A DNA stretch of 6,671 nt from JAOAFX01 sp965649105 (GTDB taxonomy: Bacteria; Hydrothermota; Tepidihabitantia; SM23-42; JAOAFX01): assembly GCA_965649105.1 (NCBI GenBank), contig CBFGJP010000108.1:1-6671 (forward strand), written 5' to 3'. Shown piece after piece: positions 1 to 5,436 of this stretch (positions are counted from its first letter, which is position 1; every line of letters starts with the position of its first letter). The translations under genes and the position numbers were made by a program. Under the pieces are notes generated by a model. That model searched no databases, was not told the origin of the DNA, and saw only the letters and a program-made list of their open reading frames with translations.

Positions 1-95
1 CCCTTTTCTAAATTTTTTAACAAGTATACATAATACATCTTGAAAGGGCGGGGTTCAGCAACCTGTTTAACCGTCATTATTTCTTTTTCTTCCAT
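1..95 (-). CDS. GIY-YIG family endonuclease, N-terminal fragment (runs off the left edge)
   Basis: Reading the minus strand from ATG 95-93 gives 31 full codons, open to the window edge, so the C-terminal part is missing. Residues 20-28 read MYYVYLLKN. This is the typical opening of the small GIY-YIG nucleases (UPF0213/YhbQ-like), where the YVY stretch is the GIY-type first strand. The catalytic Arg and Glu would lie beyond the edge, so activity cannot be judged. Most such proteins start directly at the Met of MYYVY, which here would be ATG 38-36. That ATG has no Shine-Dalgarno sequence (a C-rich run precedes it). ATG 95 has AAAGG about nine bases upstream and lies about 42 nt after the predicted transcription start, so I chose it. 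This adds 19 residues (MEEKEIMTVKQVAEPRPFK) whose role I do not know. The family call is probable and the start is uncertain. Confidence 0.55.
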   Translation of the reverse strand, partial: MEEKEIMTVKQVAEPRPFKMYYVYLLKNLEK

Positions 96-143
96 AAGGA
101 AAAACCTTTTCTTAAAACATAATCTTTCATAAAATCTAGCTAT

Positions 144-172
144 AATATACAAAAAAATACAATGGTTGTCAA
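144..172 (-). promoter_or_regulatory. sigma70-type promoter for the left-edge GIY-YIG gene
   Basis: On the minus strand a perfect TTGACA (172-167) is followed after 17 bp by TATATT (149-144). The predicted start of transcription is near 137, giving a leader of about 42 nt before ATG 95. This is the longest leader predicted for a protein gene in this window. Confidence 0.6.
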
Positions 173-402
173 GAGAAATTTTGATAAAGACTCTGCCGAT
201 GGAATTGGCAGAGGGAAACTGCCACGCTGAAAGTGTAGCAGATATAAAGGGAGCAGTGCGAGGAAGTCCCGATGATTATCGGGATGTCCGAGCCTATGGC
301 TGCGATGTCATTTTTTTCTTTAAATTCCTCTCTTTTGACTGATGAATTAAATTGGGTAAAGTTATAGGGACGGTTCGCAGTGGTTTTGAGAGCGGAGGCA
401 AC
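172..402. other. Intergenic stretch with several short hairpins, no recognised gene
   Basis: The stretch between the 3' end of the tRNA and the GIY-YIG promoter looks visibly more GC-rich than its flanks. It contains consecutive inverted repeats: 191-197 with 207-213 (7 bp, CTCTGCC/GGCAGAG), 219-225 with a bulged partner ending at 241 (CTGC plus CAC), 267-273 with 278-284 (7 bp, TCCCGAT/ATCGGGA, 4-nt loop), and 291-294 with 298-301 (AGCC/GGCT). Read on the plus strand the group is followed by T7 at 311-317. Read on the minus strand it would form the 3' trailer of the tRNA transcript. It matches none of the RNA families I checked by eye (RNase P, SRP, tmRNA, 6S, common riboswitches). The open frame on the minus strand at 169-429 begins inside the tRNA and does not look like protein. 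Confidence 0.35.
191..213 (-). terminator. Possible weak terminator of the tRNA-Asn transcript
   Basis: A 7-bp stem (CTCTGCC/GGCAGAG) with a 9-nt loop is followed on the minus strand by TCTTTATC, only a partial U tract. It lies just before the promoter of the next minus-strand gene, where a terminator for the tRNA transcript would be expected. The long loop and the interrupted T run make this tentative. Confidence 0.25.
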
Positions 403-474
403 CTCCTCGGGCAGGACTCGAACCTGCAACCCTCCGGTTAACAGCCGGATGCTCCACCATTGAGCTACCGAGGA
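403..474 (-). tRNA. tRNA-Asn (anticodon GTT)
   Basis: This is a complete 72-nt cloverleaf. The acceptor stem is TCCTCGG/CCGAGGA. The D arm is GCTC/GAGC with a 7-nt loop containing GG. The anticodon stem is TCCGG/CCGGA with loop CTGTTAA, which places GTT at the anticodon (bases 442-440). The variable region is 5 nt, and the T arm is GCAGG/CCTGC with loop TTCGAGT. The discriminator base is G. The bases after it are GTT, so the 3' CCA is not encoded and must be added by tRNA nucleotidyltransferase. The tRNA is transcribed from a strong promoter at 567-594 and preceded by a leader of about 86 nt that contains a perfect hairpin. Confidence 0.97.
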
Positions 475-500
475 AGAATTTCAAAATCTTTTATATTTTA

Positions 501-527
501 ATAGTCCCGTCCAGAAGACGGGACTAT
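501..527. repeat. Perfect 11-bp inverted repeat in the tRNA-Asn leader
   Basis: ATAGTCCCGTC at 501-511 is exactly complementary to 517-527, with a 5-nt loop (CAGAA). It lies between the tRNA promoter and the tRNA 5' end, so it would form a stable hairpin in the tRNA precursor. A following T tract is absent on the plus strand and poor on the minus strand, which argues against a simple terminator. Possible roles are an RNA-processing signal, a protective or attenuating leader structure, or the stem of a terminator for the Lgt-like gene that ends at 597. The sequence alone does not decide between them. Confidence 0.7.
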
Positions 528-566
528 AGAGGCGAAATGAAAAGTAGATGTTAATTTACTGTCCCA

Positions 567-594
567 ATTATACTCAAATAAAACCTTATGTCAA
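567..594 (-). promoter_or_regulatory. sigma70 promoter for tRNA-Asn
   Basis: TTGACA (594-589), a 16-bp spacer and TATAAT (572-567) on the minus strand match the consensus in both boxes. Transcription should start near 560, about 86 nt before the tRNA. The -35 box begins only two bases after the stop codon of the Lgt-like gene. Confidence 0.8.
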
Positions 595-596
595 GA

Positions 597-2255
597 CTAA
601 TTTTTAAAGTAATAGCGATAACCAATATCCAGATTGACCTGATACGCATCACCTGCCATCCCCCCGCAGAGATAAGGACTTATCCGCAACTTATTATTAA
701 AAAAATACAAAACCGGATTCACATAAAAACCTTCAAGTAAGCCAATTCCAAAACGGAACTGTGTATCATTCTTCAAATCACAAGTCCCAAGACCTATGCC
801 CAATTTCAGCACCGGCATCGGTAAATCAGAAGGTCTGTGTTTAAAAAGTTCTCCTTCAATGAATGCCTTATCCCGGGGTCCCAATCTAATGCCGATGCTC
901 GGATAGCCAATATCATAGTGATCACCATAATAGTTAAAAACCTTCCCTCCACCCAGGTCAAACCCTATATACCTGTGGTTAAAAATAAAATTGCCAGCAA
1001 AGCCGTAATTTAGGCTTGAAAATTCTTCTTCAAATCTATAACCCTTTATATTAAATCCGTATATTGTGTTTGTCTTATCTCTGAAATATATGCTTGTTCC
1101 AACCCCACCTGCCTCATAAGGAACAAGACCACCACAGATTTCCCTATATGCACCCTTCATATATCCACCATCAAATTCAAGATAGATTAGGTCCTTTAAT
1201 GTATCCTTTGTAGCAGTTGTATCAAGACTGGATTCAAGGATTGCAATACTTGCAATTGCTATGGGTATCCTATAAGATATTTTGTAGCGATTGAATAGAT
1301 ATTTCAATCCTTGAAAGACAAAAACACCAGCAACAATAATGTTAGAAATAAGTAATACCTTAAATTCCGCAGGCGTGAACCAGCCATTAGGAAGGATTAG
1401 AAATAATGGCACAGGAATATATAATAATAAATTGAATAAAAAGGGTCTTTGCTCAAAGATACAGATACCTTTAAATTTATAATCCTTTTCTCGCCATAAG
1501 ATGAAAATTATAATAACTGGTGCTACAAATAACAGAAACCATTGCATTGATTTTAAACCATATAGATAAATTCCCCCCTCTTTTGTGAAATCAATAAAAA
1601 ATCTGAATATAGAATGGAGTGCAAGATAGGTATAGCCAAGATTCCCGGGCTTTTTCAAATATCTTTTTATATAAAATAATAGAAGTATAATCAGAATCAT
1701 CGCAATGATTTCATAAACCTGGGCAGGGTGAACCATCAGTGATTTTGTAGCACTGGATTGAATTAAATGAGAATGGAGATGATAATTATAGCACGGTGAA
1801 TTTGGTGCATAAGCTATTGCCCAGGGCAGATTTGTCGGCTTACCAAAACAACATCCACCAAAAAGACATCCGATGCGCATCAATGCAAATCCTACAGGCA
1901 AGGCAAATGCAAATATATCAAAAAGGTCAAATTTAAATCCGAGTATCTTTCTAAAAATCTTTATCCCAATCATTCCACCGATGAGCCATCCAATATAGAC
2001 TCTTTCATGGATTGTTAAAATTGAACCTGTCTTGATGCTGTAAAATATTTCTTTAGACGTAAGGGTGAGTAATTTAGAACCAACGATTGCAAAAAGCAAG
2101 CCCCATACCATCACCGTGAGCATAGGTGCTATTGGTAATTTTCTTCTATATCTTTCCCAGAGAACAATTGCAAAACCAGCATATACCGCAAAAAGATATA
2201 AATTTGGATATACATCCTTCGTAACTGCAGGATCAATTACACCAAAATTATCCAT
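597..2255 (-). CDS. lgt: Lgt-family (prolipoprotein diacylglyceryl transferase-like) membrane protein with C-terminal beta-rich domain
   Basis: With ATG 2255 the protein has 552 residues, about twice the usual Lgt length. Lgt moves a diacylglyceryl group from phosphatidylglycerol to the lipobox cysteine of prelipoproteins in the inner membrane. Residues 1-230 match the family: successive membrane segments, RIGCLFGGCCFG at 127-138, HPAQVYE at 176-182 and an Arg at 218 in FRFFIDF. This resembles the divergent GCC(Y/F)G branch rather than the E. coli form, whose RxGNFxN core and essential His are absent here (the aligned position in VYIGWLIGG is Ile 88). Residues 237-345 add about four hydrophobic segments. 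Residues 355-552 are a soluble stretch of alternating, glycine- and aromatic-rich strands ending YRYYFKN, like an outer-membrane barrel. I chose ATG 2255 because a good promoter places the mRNA start about 9 nt upstream of it. ATG 2318 (21 residues longer) and TTG 2348 lie at or upstream of that promoter. The family is clear; the activity is not proven. Confidence 0.8.
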   Translation of the reverse strand: MDNFGVIDPAVTKDVYPNLYLFAVYAGFAIVLWERYRRKLPIAPMLTVMVWGLLFAIVGSKLLTLTSKEIFYSIKTGSILTIHERVYIGWLIGGMIGIKIFRKILGFKFDLFDIFAFALPVGFALMRIGCLFGGCCFGKPTNLPWAIAYAPNSPCYNYHLHSHLIQSSATKSLMVHPAQVYEIIAMILIILLLFYIKRYLKKPGNLGYTYLALHSIFRFFIDFTKEGGIYLYGLKSMQWFLLFVAPVIIIFILWREKDYKFKGICIFEQRPFLFNLLLYIPVPLFLILPNGWFTPAEFKVLLISNIIVAGVFVFQGLKYLFNRYKISYRIPIAIASIAILESSLDTTATKDTLKDLIYLEFDGGYMKGAYREICGGLVPYEAGGVGTSIYFRDKTNTIYGFNIKGYRFEEEFSSLNYGFAGNFIFNHRYIGFDLGGGKVFNYYGDHYDIGYPSIGIRLGPRDKAFIEGELFKHRPSDLPMPVLKLGIGLGTCDLKNDTQFRFGIGLLEGFYVNPVLYFFNNKLRISPYLCGGMAGDAYQVNLDIGYRYYFKN

Positions 2256-2270
2256 ATCCTGATTTATAAT

Positions 2271-2299
2271 ATTATAGTAAAAATAATAAAAATAGTCAA
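2271..2299 (-). promoter_or_regulatory. sigma70 promoter for the Lgt-like gene
   Basis: On the minus strand TTGACT (2299-2294), a 17-bp AT-only-plus-one-C spacer and TATAAT (2276-2271) form a near-consensus promoter. The predicted start near 2264 leaves a leader of about 9 nt before ATG 2255. AGGA lies in that leader but only one base from the ATG, too close for normal Shine-Dalgarno use. This site decides the start codon of the gene. Confidence 0.7.
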
Positions 2300-2334
2300 G
2301 TTTCAAATTGCTGGGCATTTTCTCTATTTTACAA

Positions 2335-2362
2335 TTGACAAAATGCAAGATTTATTTATCAT
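2335..2362 (+). promoter_or_regulatory. sigma70 promoter for cysK
   Basis: TTGACA (2335-2340), a 16-bp spacer and TATCAT (2357-2362, one mismatch) predict transcription from about 2369, at the ATG at 2368. The cysK message would then be leaderless. The -35 box lies 35 bp from the -35 box of the divergent Lgt-like gene. Confidence 0.55.
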
Positions 2363-2367
2363 TAAGA

Positions 2368-3333
2368 ATGGCACAAAAGAAGATATCTGATGTTAACCAT
2401 CAAACTATAATGAAAGTAGCGAATGATATAACAGAATTAATCGGCAGGACCCCGTTGGTGAAAATCAATAAGATTACAAAGAATTGTGTAGCAACTATTA
2501 TAGCAAAACTTGAGTATTTCAATCCACTTCATAGTGTCAAAGACCGCATAGGTTATGCGATGATAATTGATGGAGAAAAGAAAGGATTGATAAATAAAGA
2601 TACCGTAATCATTGAGCCAACTTCAGGGAATACCGGTATCGGGCTGGCATTCGTCTGTGCAATTAAAGGCTACCGTTTAATCCTCGTTATGCCTGAATCA
2701 ATGAGCATTGAGAGGAGAAAATTACTTAAAATGCTCGGTGCAGAGATTGTCTTAACCCCGGCTGAAGAAGGTATGAAAGGTGCCGTAAAAAAGGCAGAAG
2801 AAATTGCCAAAAACCTCGCTAATTCATTCATCCCAAACCAGTTCAAAAATCCTGCCAATCCTGCTATCCACTATAAAACAACTGCCCAGGAAATCTGGGA
2901 TGATACACGCGGATGGGTTGATTTTGTAGTTGCGGGTATAGGAACCGGCGGAACAATCACCGGAATAGGTGAGTTTCTCAAAAAAAAGAAGCCTGAAATA
3001 AAAATAATCGGTGTAGAACCCGAAAAATCTGCAATCCTCTCCGGTGGTCTGGCCGGACCACATAAAATTCAAGGAATCGGTGCAGGTTTCATACCCGATG
3101 TTTTACGCCTTAACCTGATAGATGAAATAATTAAAGTAAAAGAAGATGATGCCATAGAGACTGCACGCCGTCTTGCACGAGAAGAAGGGATATTATGCGG
3201 CATATCTTCCGGTGCGGCTATGTGGGCAGGAATTAAGATTGCAAAAAAAAATGAAAATAAAGATAAAATCATAGTCGTAATCCTGCCTGATACCGGAGAA
3301 CGATATTTATCCACAGAACTTTTTGAAGATTAA
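2368..3333 (+). CDS. cysK: Cysteine synthase A (O-acetylserine sulfhydrylase)
   Basis: This PLP enzyme makes L-cysteine and acetate from O-acetyl-L-serine and sulfide in the cytoplasm. Numbered from ATG 2368 (321 residues), the PLP lysine is K58 in NPLHSVKDR, the substrate loop is TSGNTG at 85-90, the phosphate-binding glycine loop is GTGGT at 192-196, GPHKIQGIGAGFIP spans 230-243, and the serine near the pyridine nitrogen is in GISSGAA at 278-284. HKIQGIGAGFIP favours CysK over CysM. No haem-binding or CBS domain is present, so it is not a cystathionine beta-synthase. Start choice: ATG 2368 coincides with the predicted transcription start. ATG 2410 would give 307 residues, closer to the family's usual length, and begins at MKVANDI, where most homologues begin. 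Neither has a Shine-Dalgarno sequence. A further ATG at 2308 precedes the promoter and is unlikely. The gene is divergent from the Lgt-like gene and shares a promoter region with it. Confidence 0.93.
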   Translation: MAQKKISDVNHQTIMKVANDITELIGRTPLVKINKITKNCVATIIAKLEYFNPLHSVKDRIGYAMIIDGEKKGLINKDTVIIEPTSGNTGIGLAFVCAIKGYRLILVMPESMSIERRKLLKMLGAEIVLTPAEEGMKGAVKKAEEIAKNLANSFIPNQFKNPANPAIHYKTTAQEIWDDTRGWVDFVVAGIGTGGTITGIGEFLKKKKPEIKIIGVEPEKSAILSGGLAGPHKIQGIGAGFIPDVLRLNLIDEIIKVKEDDAIETARRLAREEGILCGISSGAAMWAGIKIAKKNENKDKIIVVILPDTGERYLSTELFED

Positions 3334-3388
3334 AAACATTAAATACCCCATCTGAAAGTTTTTTCATCTCCGTTTTATATCTTCAAAC

Positions 3389-3416
3389 TTGACTTCTTTA
3401 AAACAATGTTTATAAT
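3389..3416 (+). promoter_or_regulatory. sigma70 promoter for ribD-ribE
   Basis: TTGACT (3389-3394), a 16-bp spacer and TATAAT (3411-3416) predict a start near 3423, only about 6 nt before the ribD ATG. The leader is too short for an FMN riboswitch, and the 95-bp gap after cysK contains nothing resembling one. No Shine-Dalgarno sequence precedes the ATG. Confidence 0.75.
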
Positions 3417-3428
3417 CTTTATTACCTT

Positions 3429-4484
3429 ATGGAATTTGATCTTGACATAAGATTTATGACCGAGGCACTGTCACTTGCCAAAAAAGGTTGGGGTAGAACA
3501 TCTATTAATCCCCTTGTCGGTTCGGTCGTTGTCAAGGATAAAAGAATTGTGGGCAGAGGATTTCATCGTAAAATTGGTGAGGCACACGCTGAATCCGTCG
3601 CACTCATTGAAGCAGGTGCAAATGCAGAAGGCGCTACCTTATATGTTAATCTCGAACCCTGCACCTGCAAAGGAAGAACACCCCCTTGTGTTGAACAAAT
3701 CATAAAATCTAAGATAAAAAGGGTGGTTATCGGAATGAATGATCCAAATCCCATGGTAAAAGGAATGGGTGTAAAAACTTTAATGGCGAATAATATTGTC
3801 ACTACTGTTGGCATATTAGAGAAAGAAGCAAAAGATCTGAATAGATTTTATACAAAATATATAACTAAAAAAATACCTTATATTATATTGAAAATTGCTG
3901 TTTCCCGGGATGGAAGGATTGCGGGCTTTCCTCAGAAGTATATCACATCCGAAGCATCAAGGCGTTATGTTCACTCGTTGCGAAGTCAGGTTGATGCGGT
4001 AATGGTTGGAATAAATACAATCATTAAAGATAATCCATTTCTGAACGACCGATTTGTGAGGAGAAACAATCCAACACGCATCGTTATTGATCCACACTTA
4101 AAAATTCCAATGATTGCTAATTTTTTAAAAGACGATGCACGACGTATAATTATAACAAGTGAAAAAGATAATGTATATAAAATCAAAAGTCTCCAGGCTG
4201 CCGGAGTTGAATTTATATTTTTAAGTGGTTACTATTATCCTTTAAAAGATATCTTTGAAATCATTGCCGAACATAACATAGCCTCAGTTATGGTAGAAGG
4301 TGGTGGGATTCTTTTTTCACAATTTTTAAGCAAGAAGTTTTATGATGAACTCTACATATTTGTTGCCCCCCAATCCATCGAGACCGAAAATATAAATTTT
4401 ATCGCTGAAAACAACATTGAATTAGAAAATATGCAAAAAACCAAAATCGGGGAGGATACATTATATGTTCACAGGAATAGTTGA
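3429..4484 (+). CDS. ribD: Bifunctional riboflavin biosynthesis protein RibD (pyrimidine deaminase / reductase)
   Basis: RibD deaminates 2,5-diamino-6-ribosylamino-4(3H)-pyrimidinone 5'-phosphate and then reduces the ribosyl side chain with NADPH, two early steps of riboflavin synthesis. The 351 residues hold both domains. The N-terminal cytidine deaminase-like domain (about 1-145) has the zinc site HAE at 53-55 and PC at 77-78, with the third ligand C87 in GRTPPC; E55 is the proton shuttle. The C-terminal dihydrofolate reductase-like domain (about 150-351) has KIAVSRDGRIA at 155-165, a DNP motif in the substrate loop, and VEGGG at 289-293. Length and motifs are normal, so both activities are expected. 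The ATG has no Shine-Dalgarno sequence and lies about 6 nt from the predicted transcript start. The last 20 bp overlap ribE in another frame, indicating coupled translation. ribBA and ribH, which usually follow in full rib operons, are not here. Confidence 0.96.
   Translation: MEFDLDIRFMTEALSLAKKGWGRTSINPLVGSVVVKDKRIVGRGFHRKIGEAHAESVALIEAGANAEGATLYVNLEPCTCKGRTPPCVEQIIKSKIKRVVIGMNDPNPMVKGMGVKTLMANNIVTTVGILEKEAKDLNRFYTKYITKKIPYIILKIAVSRDGRIAGFPQKYITSEASRRYVHSLRSQVDAVMVGINTIIKDNPFLNDRFVRRNNPTRIVIDPHLKIPMIANFLKDDARRIIITSEKDNVYKIKSLQAAGVEFIFLSGYYYPLKDIFEIIAEHNIASVMVEGGGILFSQFLSKKFYDELYIFVAPQSIETENINFIAENNIELENMQKTKIGEDTLYVHRNS
4449..4455 (+). promoter_or_regulatory. Shine-Dalgarno sequence of ribE inside ribD
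   Basis: GGGGAGG ends nine bases before the ribE ATG at 4465 and lies within the end of ribD. It supports internal initiation of ribE on the ribD message and contrasts with the absence of such a site at ribD itself. Confidence 0.75.
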
Positions 4485-5031
4485 GGAAAAAGGTAGAATT
4501 TTAAACATAACAAAGGGTAAATTGCAAAAAATAGATATTCAGTCAAGTTTGAAATTGAATCCCGGCGACAGCATTGCCATCCAGGGTATATGCTTGACCG
4601 TCACCGAGATTATAAAAAATGGATTTTCAGTTCAGGTGATGGCACAAACAAAAGGCAGGACAACATTGCATTACTGGAAAATAGGCGAATATGTGAATCT
4701 GGAGCGGGCACTATCTTTTAATGGTCGCATCGGCGGGCACATTATTCTTGGACATATTGATGAAGTTGCGCGCATAATAAAAATCAAAGGAAATGAATAT
4801 TACTTTAAAATTTCATCAGAGCATGAAAAATATTTGATTCCCAGGGGTTCTATCGCAATAGATGGTGTGAGTCTGACTATTGGTGCTATTTATCGTGATA
4901 GCATCTCAATATTTTTAATTCCCCATACTCTCAATAATACGACAATCGGTAACCGTAGGGTCGGCGACTATGTTAATATTGAATACGATTACCTTGTAAA
5001 GATCATTAGCAAAATGAGTTCACATTTATAA
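4465..5031 (+). CDS. ribE: Riboflavin synthase, alpha subunit
   Basis: Riboflavin synthase dismutates two molecules of 6,7-dimethyl-8-ribityllumazine to riboflavin and the pyrimidinedione, the last step of the pathway, normally as a trimer. The 188 residues contain the two tandem lumazine-binding barrels. Barrel 1 (about 1-90) begins with the hallmark MFTGIVEE and has GICLTV at 41-46 (C43 is the conserved cysteine) and VNLERAL at 77-83. The linker GGHIILGHID at 90-99 has the conserved histidines 92 and 97. Barrel 2 (about 98-188) repeats the pattern with IPRGSIAIDGVSLTI at 125-139 and IPHTL...VGDYVNIEYDYL near the end. The length is slightly below the usual 200 or so, with a short C-terminal tail. 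The gene overlaps the end of ribD by 20 bp, has its own strong Shine-Dalgarno sequence and lacks a promoter of its own, so it is the second gene of a ribDE operon. Some databases call this gene ribC. Confidence 0.95.
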   Translation: MFTGIVEEKGRILNITKGKLQKIDIQSSLKLNPGDSIAIQGICLTVTEIIKNGFSVQVMAQTKGRTTLHYWKIGEYVNLERALSFNGRIGGHIILGHIDEVARIIKIKGNEYYFKISSEHEKYLIPRGSIAIDGVSLTIGAIYRDSISIFLIPHTLNNTTIGNRRVGDYVNIEYDYLVKIISKMSSHL

Positions 5032-5036
5032 TTGTA

Positions 5037-5064
5037 TTGACTTTTTGATATTTATTGGTATACT
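5037..5064 (+). promoter_or_regulatory. sigma70 promoter for the RRM protein gene
   Basis: TTGACT (5037-5042), a 16-bp spacer and TATACT (5059-5064) begin six bases after the ribE stop codon. The predicted start near 5071 gives a leader of about 18 nt that carries a full Shine-Dalgarno sequence. Confidence 0.7.
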
Positions 5065-5070
5065 CTGTAA

Positions 5071-5088
5071 AAAGCTTAAGGAGGCTTT
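5071..5088 (+). promoter_or_regulatory. Shine-Dalgarno sequence held in the loop of a short leader hairpin
   Basis: The leader of the RRM gene is AAAGC (5071-5075), an 8-nt loop TTAAGGAG and GCTTT (5084-5088), immediately followed by the ATG. The two arms are perfectly complementary, so the ribosome-binding site (AAGGAGG) would sit mainly in the loop of a 5-bp stem that begins about at the predicted transcript 5' end. The stem is weak (AT-rich), so it may melt or form depending on temperature. That functional reading is inference. Confidence 0.5.
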
Positions 5089-5379
5089 ATGAATATCTAT
5101 GTGGGCAACCTGTCGCGGGATGTGACTGAAGATGACCTGCGCAAGGTATTTGAGACATTCGGAAAAGTAATGTCAGCAGTAATAATAAAAGATAAGTTCA
5201 CTGGTGAATCACGGGGTTTTGGGTTTGTAGAAATGTCTAACAATAATGAAGCAAGAAACGCAATGCAGGCGCTCAACCACACTGTTCTTAAAGGAAGACC
5301 GATGAATATAAACGAAGCCCGTCCCCACTCTGACAAAAGAAAACAATTTATAAGAAGAAAAAAAGAGAGAAGTTACTGA
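5089..5379 (+). CDS. Small RRM-domain RNA-binding protein
   Basis: The 96-residue protein consists of a single RNA recognition motif with a basic tail. RNP2 is IYVGNL at residues 3-8 and RNP1 is RGFGFVEM at 42-49; their aromatic residues (Y4, F44, F46) are the usual RNA-stacking positions. The order beta-alpha-beta-beta-alpha-beta is visible across about residues 1-80, followed by a short tail rich in Lys and Arg (KRKQFIRRKKER). Such stand-alone RRM proteins (Rbp type) are best known from cyanobacteria, where several respond to cold, and they are scattered in other bacteria. Expected role: binding single-stranded RNA in the cytoplasm. The target is unknown. The start is fixed by a strong AAGGAGG five bases upstream and by RNP2 lying right at the N-terminus. 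The gene has its own promoter and is probably monocistronic. No clear terminator follows. Confidence 0.95.
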   Translation: MNIYVGNLSRDVTEDDLRKVFETFGKVMSAVIIKDKFTGESRGFGFVEMSNNNEARNAMQALNHTVLKGRPMNINEARPHSDKRKQFIRRKKERSY

Positions 5380-5436
5380 AATAATTAATTGAGTATACAA
5401 AAATAACCAAATTCAAACTTTATCAATATATGTAGA

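Noticed and set aside
141..146. TATAAT on the plus strand as a promoter for a plus-strand RNA
   Set aside because: There is no TTGACA-like box at the right distance upstream. The bases overlap the reverse -10 region of the minus-strand promoter.
246..275. GAGGAAGTCC on the plus strand, similar to the first conserved region of RNase P RNA (GAGGAAAGUCC)
   Set aside because: One A is missing and none of the other RNase P conserved regions follow within the needed distance.
169..429. 86-codon open frame on the minus strand
   Set aside because: It starts inside the tRNA-Asn gene, has no ribosome-binding site at its start, crosses the hairpin-rich spacer and resembles no protein.
2065..2262. 65-codon open frame on the plus strand
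   Set aside because: It is antisense to the N-terminal membrane region of the Lgt-like gene, with no promoter or ribosome-binding site seen, so it is a shadow frame.
597..3333. Functional link between the Lgt-like protein (acts on lipobox cysteine) and cysteine synthase
   Set aside because: The link is only thematic. The genes are divergent and the enzymes share no substrate pool in a way that would imply coupling.
3340..3372. T run after cysK as a terminator
   Set aside because: No stable stem precedes the T run at about 3358-3363, so an intrinsic terminator cannot be supported.
5380..5436. Terminator or small gene between the RRM gene and the glycosyltransferase
   Set aside because: The spacer is short and AT-rich, with no clear stem-loop and no open frame with a ribosome-binding site.
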